The notes: generated by a model not told the origin, from the letters alone. Shown: positions 48,408-57,928, numbered from the stretch's first letter. The stretch: 64,000 nt of DNA from an uncultured Flavobacteriales bacterium (GCA_913030835.1 CAJWDP010000007.1:34990-98989); one strand, 5' to 3'. Made by a program: numbers and translations.

Positions 48408-50795
48408 TTAGTTTCGTAATATTTTTCCTGTTTGTAAGAGACTCTGAATTCTCTCAAGTGTTTTTTTCTCGGCACACAATTCCAAAAATGCCTTTCGTTC
48501 CATATCCAGCAGGTACTGTTCAGAAACTTCTGTCGGTGACGACAAGTCTCCGCCACACAATACATACCCCAGCTTTTCAGAGATCAGCTTGTCGTGATCA
48601 GAAATATAATTTCCTGCAAGCATTGAGTCAGCGCCGACATATACAATACCAAGACCTTCTTTTCCATACACTTTCACGTCTTTTCTCTTCGCCGGTTGCT
48701 GGTAACCTTTATCGGCCATGTCCAAGCATACTTCCTTAGCATAAGAGAGCTGATGTGCTCGCGAAACGATCACCTCATCTACACCTTTTCTGTAATACCC
48801 CAGCTCAAATGCTTCGTGGGCTGATGTCGCCACTTTTGCCTGACCAACGGTTAGGAACCTGTTTCTGAAGTTGTTCATTCTCATGTCACCTTCTTTCAGC
48901 TCGTCCGCATGTCGAAGCGCAAATTCCTTGGTTCCGCCGCCACCGGGAATCAGTCCAACTCCAAACTCTACCAATCCTGTATAGGTCTCCGCATGTGCAA
49001 TGACCTTGTCTGCATGCAAGCATATTTCACAGCCACCTCCCAACGCTAATCCATGAGGTGCAGCAATAACAGGTATTGCTGAATAGCGCAAACGCATCAT
49101 GGTGTTCTGGAAAGCCCGAACCGCAAAATCCAATTCATCAAATTCCTGCTCAACCGCCATCATGAATATCATTCCGACATTTGCTCCTGCTGAAAAGTTT
49201 TCACCCTCATTCGCGATCACAACACCTTTCCACTCATCCCCCGTTTCCGCAAGATCGATTGCTTTATTGATCGCTTGAAGAACGCCACTTCCAATCGTGT
49301 TCATTTTGGTGTGAAATTCGACATTCAAGATGCCGTCTCCAACATCAATAATGTGTGCATCCGAATTGCTCCAAACTGTGTTCGAATCTCTCAAATTCTC
49401 CAGAACAAGCATTCCTTCCGTACCCGGGATGACTTTGTATGATTTTTCATTTACATCATAGTACTTGCGGCATCCATCTTCTACCTTGTAGAATGAGGTT
49501 ACTCCGTCCGCTACCATGTCGTAAACAAATTGTGCCGGTTTTCGACCCAGCTCTTCCATTACTTTTAGTGCCTTTTCCATTCCGATGCAGTCCCAAGTTT
49601 CAAAGGGCCCCATTTGCCATCCAAAGCCGGCTTTTAACGCATCGTCGATACGATACAATTCATCCGAAATTTCCGGAATACGGTTGGTCACGTACTGGAA
49701 AACTCCTGAGAACACAGATCGATAGAACTCACCTGCTTTATCCTTACCATGAAAAAGGATCTTTGTTCTTTTCTTAAGGTCATCCTCAAGCTTAGCAGCC
49801 CCCAGGGTTGCGAACTTTACCTTGTTGGATGATCTGTACTCCATGGTATCCAGATCAAGCACCAGAATTTCCTTCTTTCCTTCAGCATTCACTGTTTTTT
49901 TGAAAAACCCTTGCTTCGTTTTCGAGCCCAGCCAACCGTTCTCAACCATTTTGGCCACATAAGAAGGTATTTCAAACACTTCGCTTCGTTCATCATCCGG
50001 ACAATTGTCCTTTACTCCATTCGCTACGTGCACCAGGGTATCCAACCCGACCACATCACATGTCCTGAATGTGGCTGATTTTGGTCTACCCATTACCGGG
50101 CCTGTCAGTTTATCCACTTCCTCAACCGTCAAGCCCATTTTAGTAACCGTATGAAATAGGTCCTGAATAGCATATACCCCGACTCGGTTGGCAATAAAAG
50201 CAGGAGTGTCTTTACACAGCACCATGGTCTTGCCCAAAATTTTTGCACCGTATTCCATAAAAAACTCTACGACTTCAGGGTCAGTTTTGGGAGTTGGGAT
50301 AATTTCCAATAATTTCAGATATCGAGGCGGGTTAAAAAAATGCGTTCCACAGAAGTGTTTCTGAAAGTCATCGCTTCTACCCTCCAGCATCATGTGAATT
50401 GGAATTCCGGATGTATTGGATGTAATCAACGTGCCTTCACTCCTGTATTTTTCCACATTATCGAATACTATTTTCTTAATATCCAGCCGCTCCACCACTA
50501 CTTCAATGATCCAATCACAGTCTTTAATTCTGTGCATATCGTCGGTCATATTTCCTGTAGCTATTCTGGATGCAAAGCGCTTACTGTACAATGGTGCAGG
50601 TCGCGATTTGATCGCTGCTTTGAGCGCTCCATCAACGATCGAGTTCCTCATACTACGATCTTCTGAGTCCTCGGCTTCCTTTGGAACTATATCCAGTAAC
50701 AATACGTCGCACCCCACATTTGCCAGGTGGCAAGCAATACCAGAACCCATTACGCCTGATCCTAACACCGCAACTTTTCTGATGTTTCTCTTCAT
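48408..50795 (-). CDS. fadN: 3-hydroxyacyl-CoA dehydrogenase/enoyl-CoA hydratase, FadN type
   Basis: A 795-residue bifunctional beta-oxidation enzyme. The dehydrogenase comes first: NAD-binding VAVLGSGVMGSGIACHLANVG, NTSGIPIHMM, and CGTHFFNPPRYLKLLEIIP. The hydratase/isomerase comes last (about 480-680): GENFSAGANVGMIF and LGGGCEICLHAD, with VEFGVGLIPGGGGTKEFA. This order is opposite to E. coli FadB and matches Bacillus FadN. The gene lies 12 bases after the MarR gene. Together with the thiolase and acyl-CoA dehydrogenase it completes the cycle. Confidence 0.94.
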   Translation of the reverse strand: MKRNIRKVAVLGSGVMGSGIACHLANVGCDVLLLDIVPKEAEDSEDRSMRNSIVDGALKAAIKSRPAPLYSKRFASRIATGNMTDDMHRIKDCDWIIEVVVERLDIKKIVFDNVEKYRSEGTLITSNTSGIPIHMMLEGRSDDFQKHFCGTHFFNPPRYLKLLEIIPTPKTDPEVVEFFMEYGAKILGKTMVLCKDTPAFIANRVGVYAIQDLFHTVTKMGLTVEEVDKLTGPVMGRPKSATFRTCDVVGLDTLVHVANGVKDNCPDDERSEVFEIPSYVAKMVENGWLGSKTKQGFFKKTVNAEGKKEILVLDLDTMEYRSSNKVKFATLGAAKLEDDLKKRTKILFHGKDKAGEFYRSVFSGVFQYVTNRIPEISDELYRIDDALKAGFGWQMGPFETWDCIGMEKALKVMEELGRKPAQFVYDMVADGVTSFYKVEDGCRKYYDVNEKSYKVIPGTEGMLVLENLRDSNTVWSNSDAHIIDVGDGILNVEFHTKMNTIGSGVLQAINKAIDLAETGDEWKGVVIANEGENFSAGANVGMIFMMAVEQEFDELDFAVRAFQNTMMRLRYSAIPVIAAPHGLALGGGCEICLHADKVIAHAETYTGLVEFGVGLIPGGGGTKEFALRHADELKEGDMRMNNFRNRFLTVGQAKVATSAHEAFELGYYRKGVDEVIVSRAHQLSYAKEVCLDMADKGYQQPAKRKDVKVYGKEGLGIVYVGADSMLAGNYISDHDKLISEKLGYVLCGGDLSSPTEVSEQYLLDMERKAFLELCAEKKTLERIQSLLQTGKILRN

Positions 50796-50807
50796 CTTAA
50801 TTTGTTT

Positions 50808-51257
50808 TTATTTCTTATAAATGTCATTTTCATCGATCAGCTCACTTATTTTTGTAAGCACCTCGAAAAAGTGTTTCATTTTAGTTCTGGAGATGTTGTC
50901 CCTCATGAACTTATTGAATTGCAAAACTGTTTTCCGAGTTAATTTTCTTTTCTTTTTTCCTTCTTCAGTAAGGTAAACTCTTACCGTTCTTTTGTCAGAT
51001 TCATCGGTCTGTTTGTAGATCAACCCTTTGTCTTCCAATGACTTTAGCATCCGGGTAAGACTTCTAGGCTCCATTCCCATTTTTGGTCCAAGCTTGGTGG
51101 AAGGCGTTCCTTCTTTGTCAATATTCAGCAAAACCTGACCAATCGCCATAGACAATCCATAATTTGATGCTTCTGCATTGTACATCTTTATGATCTTGTG
51201 CCATGCCCAACGTACCTGAAAATCAATGGCCTCCTCCTGCTTTATTGTTTGTTCCAA
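50808..51257 (-). CDS. MarR family regulator of the beta-oxidation operon
   Basis: A 149-residue winged-helix regulator. The dimerisation helix is at the N-terminus (AIDFQVRWAWHKIIKMYN). The winged helix follows: GQVLLNIDKEG, the recognition helix region TKLGPKMGMEPRSLTRMLKSLEDKGLI, and the wing DESDKRTVRVYLTEEGKKK with the conserved Asp-x-Arg. It leads the operon of fadN, fadA and acyl-CoA dehydrogenase, so it most likely represses them and itself and is released by an acyl-CoA or fatty acid. The two palindromes directly upstream are the probable operators. The effector is inferred from context. Confidence 0.9.
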   Translation of the reverse strand: MEQTIKQEEAIDFQVRWAWHKIIKMYNAEASNYGLSMAIGQVLLNIDKEGTPSTKLGPKMGMEPRSLTRMLKSLEDKGLIYKQTDESDKRTVRVYLTEEGKKKRKLTRKTVLQFNKFMRDNISRTKMKHFFEVLTKISELIDENDIYKK

Positions 51258-51282
51258 ATTGTTCTACTTTATCAAACCCATT

Positions 51283-51290
51283 CAAATATA
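51283..51290 (-). promoter_or_regulatory. Putative -7 element (TATATTTG) of the marR-fad operon
   Basis: A perfect TAnnTTTG match on the minus strand, 26 bases before the marR ATG. The first palindrome starts 12 bases upstream of it, over the place where the -33 contact would be. Confidence 0.55.
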
Positions 51291-51301
51291 GAAATATTTG
51301 T

Positions 51302-51313
51302 TATGCATGCATA
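51302..51313. promoter_or_regulatory. MarR operator candidate O1 (TATGCATGCATA)
   Basis: A perfect 12-base palindrome that overlaps the expected -33 region of the marR-fad promoter. Bound protein there would block RNA polymerase. Together with O2 it shares the wider pattern TTATGCWTGCATAC. Confidence 0.65.
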
Positions 51314-51330
51314 CCTTTTTTAGAAAATAT

Positions 51331-51342
51331 TATGCTTGCATA
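51331..51342. promoter_or_regulatory. MarR operator candidate O2 (TATGCTTGCATA)
   Basis: A second copy of the palindrome, symmetric in TATGC/GCATA around a TT centre. Its centre is 29 bases from the centre of O1, which is close to three helical turns, so two dimers could bind on one face of the DNA. Confidence 0.6.
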
Positions 51343-51441
51343 CTAATTTCAATTGATCCCGAATTCTTTGTAGCTATTTTCTCTTATTCAGAGATTACGA
51401 ATCAACTCCGAGTTAAATGAAATCAAAAAGGGACAACTCGA

Positions 51442-52758
51442 TCATTCAGCATTTGGCTGCTGAACAAGACCACCCGTCAATCGGGTCAATTCGGTTTTGG
51501 AGTCAATTAAATTATAGAGAGATTCAAGGACTGAAATGCCTGCATTTAAATAGGTCATATTGACATCTCTGAAGTTGAATGAGTTGATAACGCCCAATTC
51601 GTATTTTTCTTTGGCCGAAATCAGATTCAGTTTTGCAACTTGCACCGCCTCCTGGTTCAATGAGTAAATTTTTCTTCTCATCTCATACAGCTCATGGGCC
51701 TGAATCAGATCACGGTTCAACGTTTGTTTCAGCTCACCCACTTGAAGCTCGTTGATCTTTGTTTGGATGTTTGCATTTTGTATTGCACGCTTTACCTTGC
51801 CCCCGTTAAATAAATTGAAAGACAATGAAAAGTTGCCGTAATAATTGATATTGGTCCCCGATTGAGCAGGAAATTCTGCAATTCTATACGAGCTCGTATT
51901 CATGGAAGCCCCCGTATTGAATGAAATTACAGGATACATGCTCGCTTTAGCCAATTTCACATCTTGCCGGAATATTTCAGCATTGATGTACTGGTTTTTT
52001 AAATTTTGATTGTTGGACTCCATTTTTTGCCTGAGCTCCGCCAGCTCATATCCCGGAAAATTTTCAAACAAATCATCTGCCAAATCGTACCTCGCATCTG
52101 CATCAGCACCCATAATAATGTTGAGATTTCTTCTCGCATTGTTAAGCGCTATTTCCTGCAACATCGCATTTGAAGAATCGATCAATACCTGGTTCTGAAA
52201 TTGCATCACATCGGTTGACACGGCTGTACCGAGTTCACTTTTTATTTTATTGTAGTTGTATCTGTCTTTGGACAGGGCCAATGTTTCATACAATAAATCA
52301 AGTTTATCTGATTGAATTTGAACATTGTAGTAAGCCAAGATCACAGCCTGCAATGTATTCTCAACTACGATAGCAGCGTTACCTGCAGACTGTTCCTCCA
52401 ATTGCGCCAGTCGGTCTTTATTTGCTTTGACAGAGAATCCGTTAAAAAGCGTCCAGTTGACATCCATACCGCCTTGTATCGAATTGGAGATCAGTAGCGC
52501 CTGGATGAACGAGGTTGGATTTTGACTTTGATCGGAAAAATTATTCCCTTGTGCCAGCGACATTGAAATCGTTGGATATCGTCCGGCCTGTCCCCAATTG
52601 TTGTTGATCTTATTTTGGGCAACCTGCAGGTTAACGATCTGCAATTGGTAATTGTTTTGCAAAGCCACATTGATCGCATCCTGTAAAGACAGCTTATCCT
52701 GGCCAAAACCAATTCCTGCAAGAAAACAACCTATAACTAACGGAATCAATCTAACCAT
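51442..52758 (-). CDS. TolC family outer-membrane efflux protein
   Basis: A 438-residue outer-membrane channel of tripartite efflux pumps. The signal peptide ends near FLAGIGFGQ. The two halves show the expected internal repeat of long helices: LSLQDAINVALQNNYQLQIVNLQVAQNKI near the start and LKNQYINAEIFRQDVKLAKASMYPVIS in the second half. The end of the second repeat has LNLISAKEKYELGVINSFNFRDV. It is the last gene of the efflux operon, overlapping the end of the RND gene by eight bases. The 184-base gap between it and marR contains the marR promoter region. Confidence 0.92.
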   Translation of the reverse strand: MVRLIPLVIGCFLAGIGFGQDKLSLQDAINVALQNNYQLQIVNLQVAQNKINNNWGQAGRYPTISMSLAQGNNFSDQSQNPTSFIQALLISNSIQGGMDVNWTLFNGFSVKANKDRLAQLEEQSAGNAAIVVENTLQAVILAYYNVQIQSDKLDLLYETLALSKDRYNYNKIKSELGTAVSTDVMQFQNQVLIDSSNAMLQEIALNNARRNLNIIMGADADARYDLADDLFENFPGYELAELRQKMESNNQNLKNQYINAEIFRQDVKLAKASMYPVISFNTGASMNTSSYRIAEFPAQSGTNINYYGNFSLSFNLFNGGKVKRAIQNANIQTKINELQVGELKQTLNRDLIQAHELYEMRRKIYSLNQEAVQVAKLNLISAKEKYELGVINSFNFRDVNMTYLNAGISVLESLYNLIDSKTELTRLTGGLVQQPNAE

Positions 52759-55700
52759 GGAGCTCCTCCTTTGTTATTCCCCCGTTCCCATTGGAACTTT
52801 GAATTAAGTCACTCATTTCCAGCTCTCTTTTCATAATCTTGGTTACCGGCTCAACTTCAATTCGAGTAGGAGGATATTTACCACCTCTCCAAAGCCACCA
52901 CCTGGATCGTTTCATATCAGCAAAAAACAGAATTAATGCGGGAAAGAAGAAAATCAAAATGATGGTTCCGAAAAACACACCGTAAGCGATTGTAATGGCC
53001 ATTGGAACTAGAAACTGAGCCTGAAAACTATTTTCAAGTATCAAAGGATATAGCCCCGCAACTGTCGTTATTGTAGTCAAAATAACCGGTCGAAATCGTT
53101 GCTTCCCACATTCATAAGCCGCTTTTTTCACATCCAACCCTTCTCTTAGCAATCGGTTGTATGTATCAAGCATCACTACAGAATCATTGACCAAAACTCC
53201 TGCAAGCGCAATGACTCCGAATAACCCTAAGGTTGAGAATTTAAACCCTTCTATTCCGTGGCCCAGCACTGCACCGTAGAAACCAACAGGAATGACCATA
53301 AGAATTAATTTGGCTTGGTAAAATGACCGGAAATTCAAGGACAGAATAATCATCATCATCACAATCGAGGCGCCAAAAGCAATCATAAACCAGTACAAAC
53401 TTTCCATTCCTTCTTCGGACTGACCTCTCATATTCAGATCGACATCCGGGAATTTTTGTTCCATTTCAGGTACAAGATCTGCATAAATACTACTGCTGTA
53501 CTCCCCTATTTTTGAAGCATCCAATACATCTGCTGAAATTTCAATTTCTTGTTTTCCATCCAGGTGATTGATCTCTACTTTTCCACGTTTTATGGTGTAT
53601 TCAGCCAATTCATGAAATGGAAACAGCTGGCCGCTGTTCGTTTTTATCATGATGTTATCCAAGTCTGCAAGGCTGGACCTTCCTGATTTTGGATATCGAA
53701 TCCAGACCTTCACTTCATCTCTTCCCAGTATCAATCGCTGCGCTTCTGCACCAAAAAATCCCTGTCTGGTTTGACCCAGCACATCATTTAAGGATAGACC
53801 TAAAAGTCGCGCTTTTGGTTTTAACGTAACCTGTAGTTCCCGATTGCCAATTCCCGAATTGTCAACGATATCGTTTAAGCCGTCCATGTTTTCAAACTCA
53901 TTCCTGAGCCATTGGGCACATTCGGACAATTGATCTGAATCCTCCGACACCAATGAAATGGAAATGGGTTTACCAAATTGTTCCTCGCCACCCACAGAAA
54001 ATTTTTGAAGACGATTCTGCCATTCCAGAGATATACTTTCTTTTATTCGGTTGGCTATGGACCTGGTATCAATATCATCTGCAGATTCCGTAGAAACCCG
54101 TATGGTTCCAGCATGTGGCCCTCCTTCTCCTAATCCGGAAGCGCTACCTATATTTAGAGATACGTAAGAAATTACTTTTTTGCCCAGCTCTTGCTCCATC
54201 AATAGACCAATGGAATCAATTTTATTGTGCGCGTACCAAAGGAATTCTTCAGTTTGATCGTCCGTTTCTCCCGGTTTAAAAGAAGCTTCGAGCGTTATGG
54301 AATCAAATGGGGGGCTTTCAAACCAGGTCCATCCGATGTACCCACTCATCTGAAGTATTACAGTAACCAATATGAATAAAAAGGGGAAAAACACCCACGC
54401 TCTATACCGCTTTATAATTCCACGAAGGATCCATGCATAACCATTTCTTAACCATTCGATCCCTTTCTCCAATCCTTGTCTTAACCCTCGTGTTCTTTTC
54501 TTTCGGCTAAGTACCCACTCATTTGAAAGGTGTGAAGGAAGAATTAAGAATGCTTCGACCAAAGACAGCAACAGACAGGCTACTACTACGAACGCCATTT
54601 CGGCCATGAACGCCATTGCACCTTCAACAAAAAACAAGAACCCAAATGCAACAATCGTAGTAATTACAGAAGTGAAAACCGATGACATTACTTCCATAGT
54701 CCCATCCAAAGCTGCCAGCATCGGTGATTTACCTCGCTCGTAATGCGAATAAATATTTTCAGCAATCACAATACCATCGTCTACCAGGATACCGATGACC
54801 ATGATCATTCCAAAGAGCGATATCATATTTACCGTAATACCATAAATGGCTCCCAAGGCAAACATCCCGATAAATGAAAACGGAATTCCAAAGGCTACCC
54901 ACAGTGATAATCTTATTCTGAGAAACAGACTGAGGACCAGAACGACAAGCAAAAGTCCGAAAAACAAATTGACGCCCAAAAGCTCGATACGGTCATCCAA
55001 CATTTCAGAAAACTGAAACATTATTTTCATTTCGAAATCCTCATTATTTCGATTGAATTCCTCCACATAATTTTCAGTAAAACCGGCAATCTTAGACAAA
55101 TCATCATTTGGTAGCTTTCGAATGAGATAGGTTACACTTCTCTTTTTGTTCACATAAGAACGTGATGTCGTTTCTTCAAAATCCAAAAAAACATTTGCGA
55201 CATCAGCGACCTTTATTTTCTGCCCGTCAGGTTGAGCATATAATACGATGTTTCCAATGTCTTCAGGATCTGTCGAACGACTCATGGATCGTATGTACAT
55301 TTGTTCTTCGCTGGTCTTGATCAGTCCCGCAGAAAAATCCAAATTGTTCATACTGATAGACTGTACCAGCTGATTGAAGGTCAAACTGTACCGCTGTAGA
55401 TCAGATTCTCTTATTTCTACTACGATTTCCTTATTGGGATAGCCGTATTTTTCAACGCTCGAAATGGCCGAGGAGTTTAAAAAATCTCTTTCCACCTGAT
55501 CACCTACCTCTTTCAGGCGATTCAAATCATCCGGGCCCGATAATGAGATATAGGATGCAGTTGTTGACATTCGGCCTGAGGTACCCTTGACCACTCTGGG
55601 TTGTTCAGAAGCTGCAGGCAAGCCATTGACTGCATCCACAGCATTCTTTACTTTGGTCAACATCTCATCGATGTCCTCATCGGTGTAGCAATAGACCGAT

Positions 55701-55981
55701 ATATCTGAAAAGTTCTCGGAAGACGTTGAGACCACCTCATCGATTCCCGAAACGTTCTTTAGTGCCTCTTCGATCTTTGTTGTTACCCCCTCTTCCATCT
55801 CCTGAGGCGATGCACCTGGATAAGTAACCCAAATCTTCAGCATGGTTGTTTCCATTTCCGGGAAAAAGGAATGGCGCATAGTGAACATGCTCAACAATCC
55901 AAACCCGAGGATAATGATTATTATCGCATTGGACCAAATGGGATACTTTATGAAGAATGAAATAAACTTTCTCATGATCAA
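52751..55981 (-). CDS. RND efflux transporter permease
   Basis: A 1076-residue inner-membrane proton-driven pump of the AcrB/HAE group. It has the expected first membrane helix (FFIKYPIWSNAIIIIILGFGLLSMF), large periplasmic loops after helices 1 and 7, and two bundles of helices. The membrane motifs include GILVDDGIVIAENIYSHYERG in helix 4 with two acidic residues for proton relay, and the matching LAGVLVNDSVVMLDTYN in the second half. The start overlaps the adaptor stop by four bases (ATGA); a second ATG two codons later is also possible. Likely substrates are toxic organic compounds; the sequence does not say which. Confidence 0.94.
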   Translation of the reverse strand: MIMRKFISFFIKYPIWSNAIIIIILGFGLLSMFTMRHSFFPEMETTMLKIWVTYPGASPQEMEEGVTTKIEEALKNVSGIDEVVSTSSENFSDISVYCYTDEDIDEMLTKVKNAVDAVNGLPAASEQPRVVKGTSGRMSTTASYISLSGPDDLNRLKEVGDQVERDFLNSSAISSVEKYGYPNKEIVVEIRESDLQRYSLTFNQLVQSISMNNLDFSAGLIKTSEEQMYIRSMSRSTDPEDIGNIVLYAQPDGQKIKVADVANVFLDFEETTSRSYVNKKRSVTYLIRKLPNDDLSKIAGFTENYVEEFNRNNEDFEMKIMFQFSEMLDDRIELLGVNLFFGLLLVVLVLSLFLRIRLSLWVAFGIPFSFIGMFALGAIYGITVNMISLFGMIMVIGILVDDGIVIAENIYSHYERGKSPMLAALDGTMEVMSSVFTSVITTIVAFGFLFFVEGAMAFMAEMAFVVVACLLLSLVEAFLILPSHLSNEWVLSRKKRTRGLRQGLEKGIEWLRNGYAWILRGIIKRYRAWVFFPFLFILVTVILQMSGYIGWTWFESPPFDSITLEASFKPGETDDQTEEFLWYAHNKIDSIGLLMEQELGKKVISYVSLNIGSASGLGEGGPHAGTIRVSTESADDIDTRSIANRIKESISLEWQNRLQKFSVGGEEQFGKPISISLVSEDSDQLSECAQWLRNEFENMDGLNDIVDNSGIGNRELQVTLKPKARLLGLSLNDVLGQTRQGFFGAEAQRLILGRDEVKVWIRYPKSGRSSLADLDNIMIKTNSGQLFPFHELAEYTIKRGKVEINHLDGKQEIEISADVLDASKIGEYSSSIYADLVPEMEQKFPDVDLNMRGQSEEGMESLYWFMIAFGASIVMMMIILSLNFRSFYQAKLILMVIPVGFYGAVLGHGIEGFKFSTLGLFGVIALAGVLVNDSVVMLDTYNRLLREGLDVKKAAYECGKQRFRPVILTTITTVAGLYPLILENSFQAQFLVPMAITIAYGVFFGTIILIFFFPALILFFADMKRSRWWLWRGGKYPPTRIEVEPVTKIMKRELEMSDLIQSSNGNGGITKEELHG

Positions 55982-57141
55982 TCTTTGATTGCCCCAACCT
56001 TCATCCCTTCTCGAGGATTAATAATCGGTTCGATAACTACCATTTCGTCATCCGTTAGTCCACCGATCAGCACCGTTTCTTCTTTCAGCAGCACGATGTC
56101 AATTTCGCGTTTTGACAGTAACGAATCTTGCACCACGTAAATTTGAGATTGGTTCCCAAGCAACGCACTTCTGGGCACCTCGAATACATTTGGAATCGAA
56201 TCCGATTCAATAGAAGTAGAAAGATACATGCCGTTGTACACATCTTTTGCATTTCCTGCCAGCTCGACAAATACGGGAATAGATTGCGTATTCGGGTTCA
56301 GGTACTGACCTTTTCGCATCACTTTTCCTTTCCATACTTTTCCCTTCTCGTCACTTAGCAGAACGTTCGCTCCAATTCTGACCAATCGGCTTTCATCCGG
56401 TTTGATCTGACATTCGACCTCCAACGCACCATTGTTGATGATGTTAATTACAGGGCTTCCAGGGTTTACTATGGAACCAACATCTGAAAATGCGTCTACT
56501 ACGGTGCCGTTAAAGGGTGCTCGAGTTGAATATTTGGCTAGCCTCACCTGATCGGCTCGAATACTGTAATACTCTCCCAGTACATTCTTTGCAGCCAGAA
56601 ATGTTTTCAGTTTTGAATCGATCAAAGGAGGAATTGGTGGTAATTGCCCTTCTATATCAATATTATCAAAGAACAATTTCCAGACCTCGTAGTGATCCGG
56701 ATAATCAACTTTTAAGTCAGGAAGTATGTTGGCCAACAAGGTTAAATAAGTGCTTTTTCTTGCTGCCAATAGTAAAGCAGCATCACTACTGTTTACACGA
56801 AACAACAACTGACCTTTTGAAAAAGAGCTTCCCTTCTTCAGTATGATCTCCCCGGATTGCAAAGCACCCTGAACCTCAGAGGTTACACTCACTGCTTGCG
56901 ATGAGCTCACTCTGCCCAAACCTTGTATCGCAGCCCCATAGGTCTGCGCCTTAAAAAGGTCTGTTTTTACAAATTTTAATTTTGTTGTCTCCTCCGACGA
57001 ATCAGTTTCAGCTATAGTATCCTCCCCATAAGCACCCTGATCTCCGGAAGAACCGGTAGCGGCACCCATCACAAAGGCGACTACTAAAAGGAATAGTATA
57101 AAAAGACTAAGAAAAACAATTAAAAATGGCCTCCATTTCAT
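55978..57141 (-). CDS. RND efflux periplasmic adaptor subunit (HlyD/membrane fusion type)
   Basis: A 387-residue adaptor linking the RND pump to TolC. One N-terminal membrane anchor (FLIVFLSLFILFLLVVAFVMG) is followed by an acidic Ser/Thr-rich linker, a lipoyl/hairpin region (GEIILKKGSSFSKGQLLFRVNS), and the beta-barrel region with YSTRAPFNGTVVDAFSDVGSIVNPG. It is the first gene of a three-gene operon (adaptor, RND, TolC) whose stops and starts overlap. No regulator gene is linked; an inverted repeat in the upstream region is a possible binding site. Confidence 0.92.
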   Translation of the reverse strand: MKWRPFLIVFLSLFILFLLVVAFVMGAATGSSGDQGAYGEDTIAETDSSEETTKLKFVKTDLFKAQTYGAAIQGLGRVSSSQAVSVTSEVQGALQSGEIILKKGSSFSKGQLLFRVNSSDAALLLAARKSTYLTLLANILPDLKVDYPDHYEVWKLFFDNIDIEGQLPPIPPLIDSKLKTFLAAKNVLGEYYSIRADQVRLAKYSTRAPFNGTVVDAFSDVGSIVNPGSPVINIINNGALEVECQIKPDESRLVRIGANVLLSDEKGKVWKGKVMRKGQYLNPNTQSIPVFVELAGNAKDVYNGMYLSTSIESDSIPNVFEVPRSALLGNQSQIYVVQDSLLSKREIDIVLLKEETVLIGGLTDDEMVVIEPIINPREGMKVGAIKD

Positions 57142-57163
57142 AGTTCACGTAATAGATCTTAAA

Positions 57164-57171
57164 CAAAATTA
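57164..57171 (-). promoter_or_regulatory. Putative -7 element (TAATTTTG) of the efflux operon
   Basis: A perfect TAnnTTTG match on the minus strand, 22 bases before the adaptor ATG. The expected leader is about 15-20 bases. Confidence 0.5.
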
Positions 57172-57226
57172 ATTGTTCTTTGTTTGCTTATCCTACAGAA
57201 TACACCTATGGTCGTTTTAATTTTTG

Positions 57227-57255
57227 AGTGGTTAAAATCCGCATGTAGAACCACT
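57227..57255. repeat. Inverted repeat AGTGGTT/AACCACT between divergent promoters
   Basis: Two perfect seven-base arms with a 15-base spacer, midway in the 230-base divergent region between the efflux operon and the gene at 57372. It could be a regulator binding site or a hairpin. A DnaA-box-like TGTGAATAA lies at 57294-57302. Confidence 0.4.
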
Positions 57256-57341
57256 AATTCTGTAGTAGAATTCGTTAAAACGGTTGATAACTTTGTGAAT
57301 AAGCACAGCGAACGCCACTTCTAATTTGCCCTTTCAGTCTT

Positions 57342-57349
57342 TATTTTTG
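57342..57349 (+). promoter_or_regulatory. Putative -7 element (TATTTTTG) before the 183-residue gene
   Basis: A perfect TAnnTTTG match 22 bases before the ATG at 57372. Confidence 0.45.
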
Positions 57350-57371
57350 ATTTGTTCACCCAACATTACAC

Positions 57372-57923
57372 ATGTTACAGACATTGTTTAGAAAGAAGAG
57401 GTACACCGAGGACACGTTGGCAAATGTTTTCGTAAATGGTATCATAGCTTCCGTGGATGACAGTTTTGAAGATGTCGCAATGCTCATCAAATCAGACGGT
57501 GAATTTGAAATCACACCTGAATTCTCCTCAACCGACTCTGATCGTTTTTTAATGACTGTGTTGGTAGGTAATTTGAACTTCCTACCCCGATATTTCAGTG
57601 CCGTTGAAGAGCAAATGTTGCGTAAATGTATTATTCGAAAGCTTGCCACCGTATTTGGTACCACCTTTGACGAATTCAAAGCGCATGTAGAAAATTATGA
57701 AGATTTCATGTGGCGTATCAATCACCCTTCGAACAATGTTTTGTACGGAATGTCGAAGACGGTCTTCTACAAATACCAGCTTGCTCAATACCAGGATGAG
57801 TACTTCCGGGAAATGAATGCACCGAATCCGATCTTGTTGAAAAGATTGGATGACATCATGCGAAATTTCGTTTGGGACTGGGATGCCTATCTCGCAAAAA
57901 TTAAGCTGACCACCCGAACGTAA
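57372..57923 (+). CDS. Conserved-looking protein of unknown function
   Basis: A 183-residue protein that I do not recognise. It has no signal peptide and no membrane segment, so it is probably cytoplasmic. The N-terminal half mixes strands and helices (YTEDTLANVFVNGIIASVDDSF, FLMTVLVGNLNFLPRYFSA). The C-terminal half is helical and rich in aromatic residues (YEDFMWRINHPSNNVLYGMSK, FVWDWDAYLAKIKL). The coding frame has its own promoter-like element and a terminator hairpin after it, which supports a real single-gene unit. No catalytic motif is evident. Confidence 0.7.
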   Translation: MLQTLFRKKRYTEDTLANVFVNGIIASVDDSFEDVAMLIKSDGEFEITPEFSSTDSDRFLMTVLVGNLNFLPRYFSAVEEQMLRKCIIRKLATVFGTTFDEFKAHVENYEDFMWRINHPSNNVLYGMSKTVFYKYQLAQYQDEYFREMNAPNPILLKRLDDIMRNFVWDWDAYLAKIKLTTRT

Positions 57924-57928
57924 ACACC

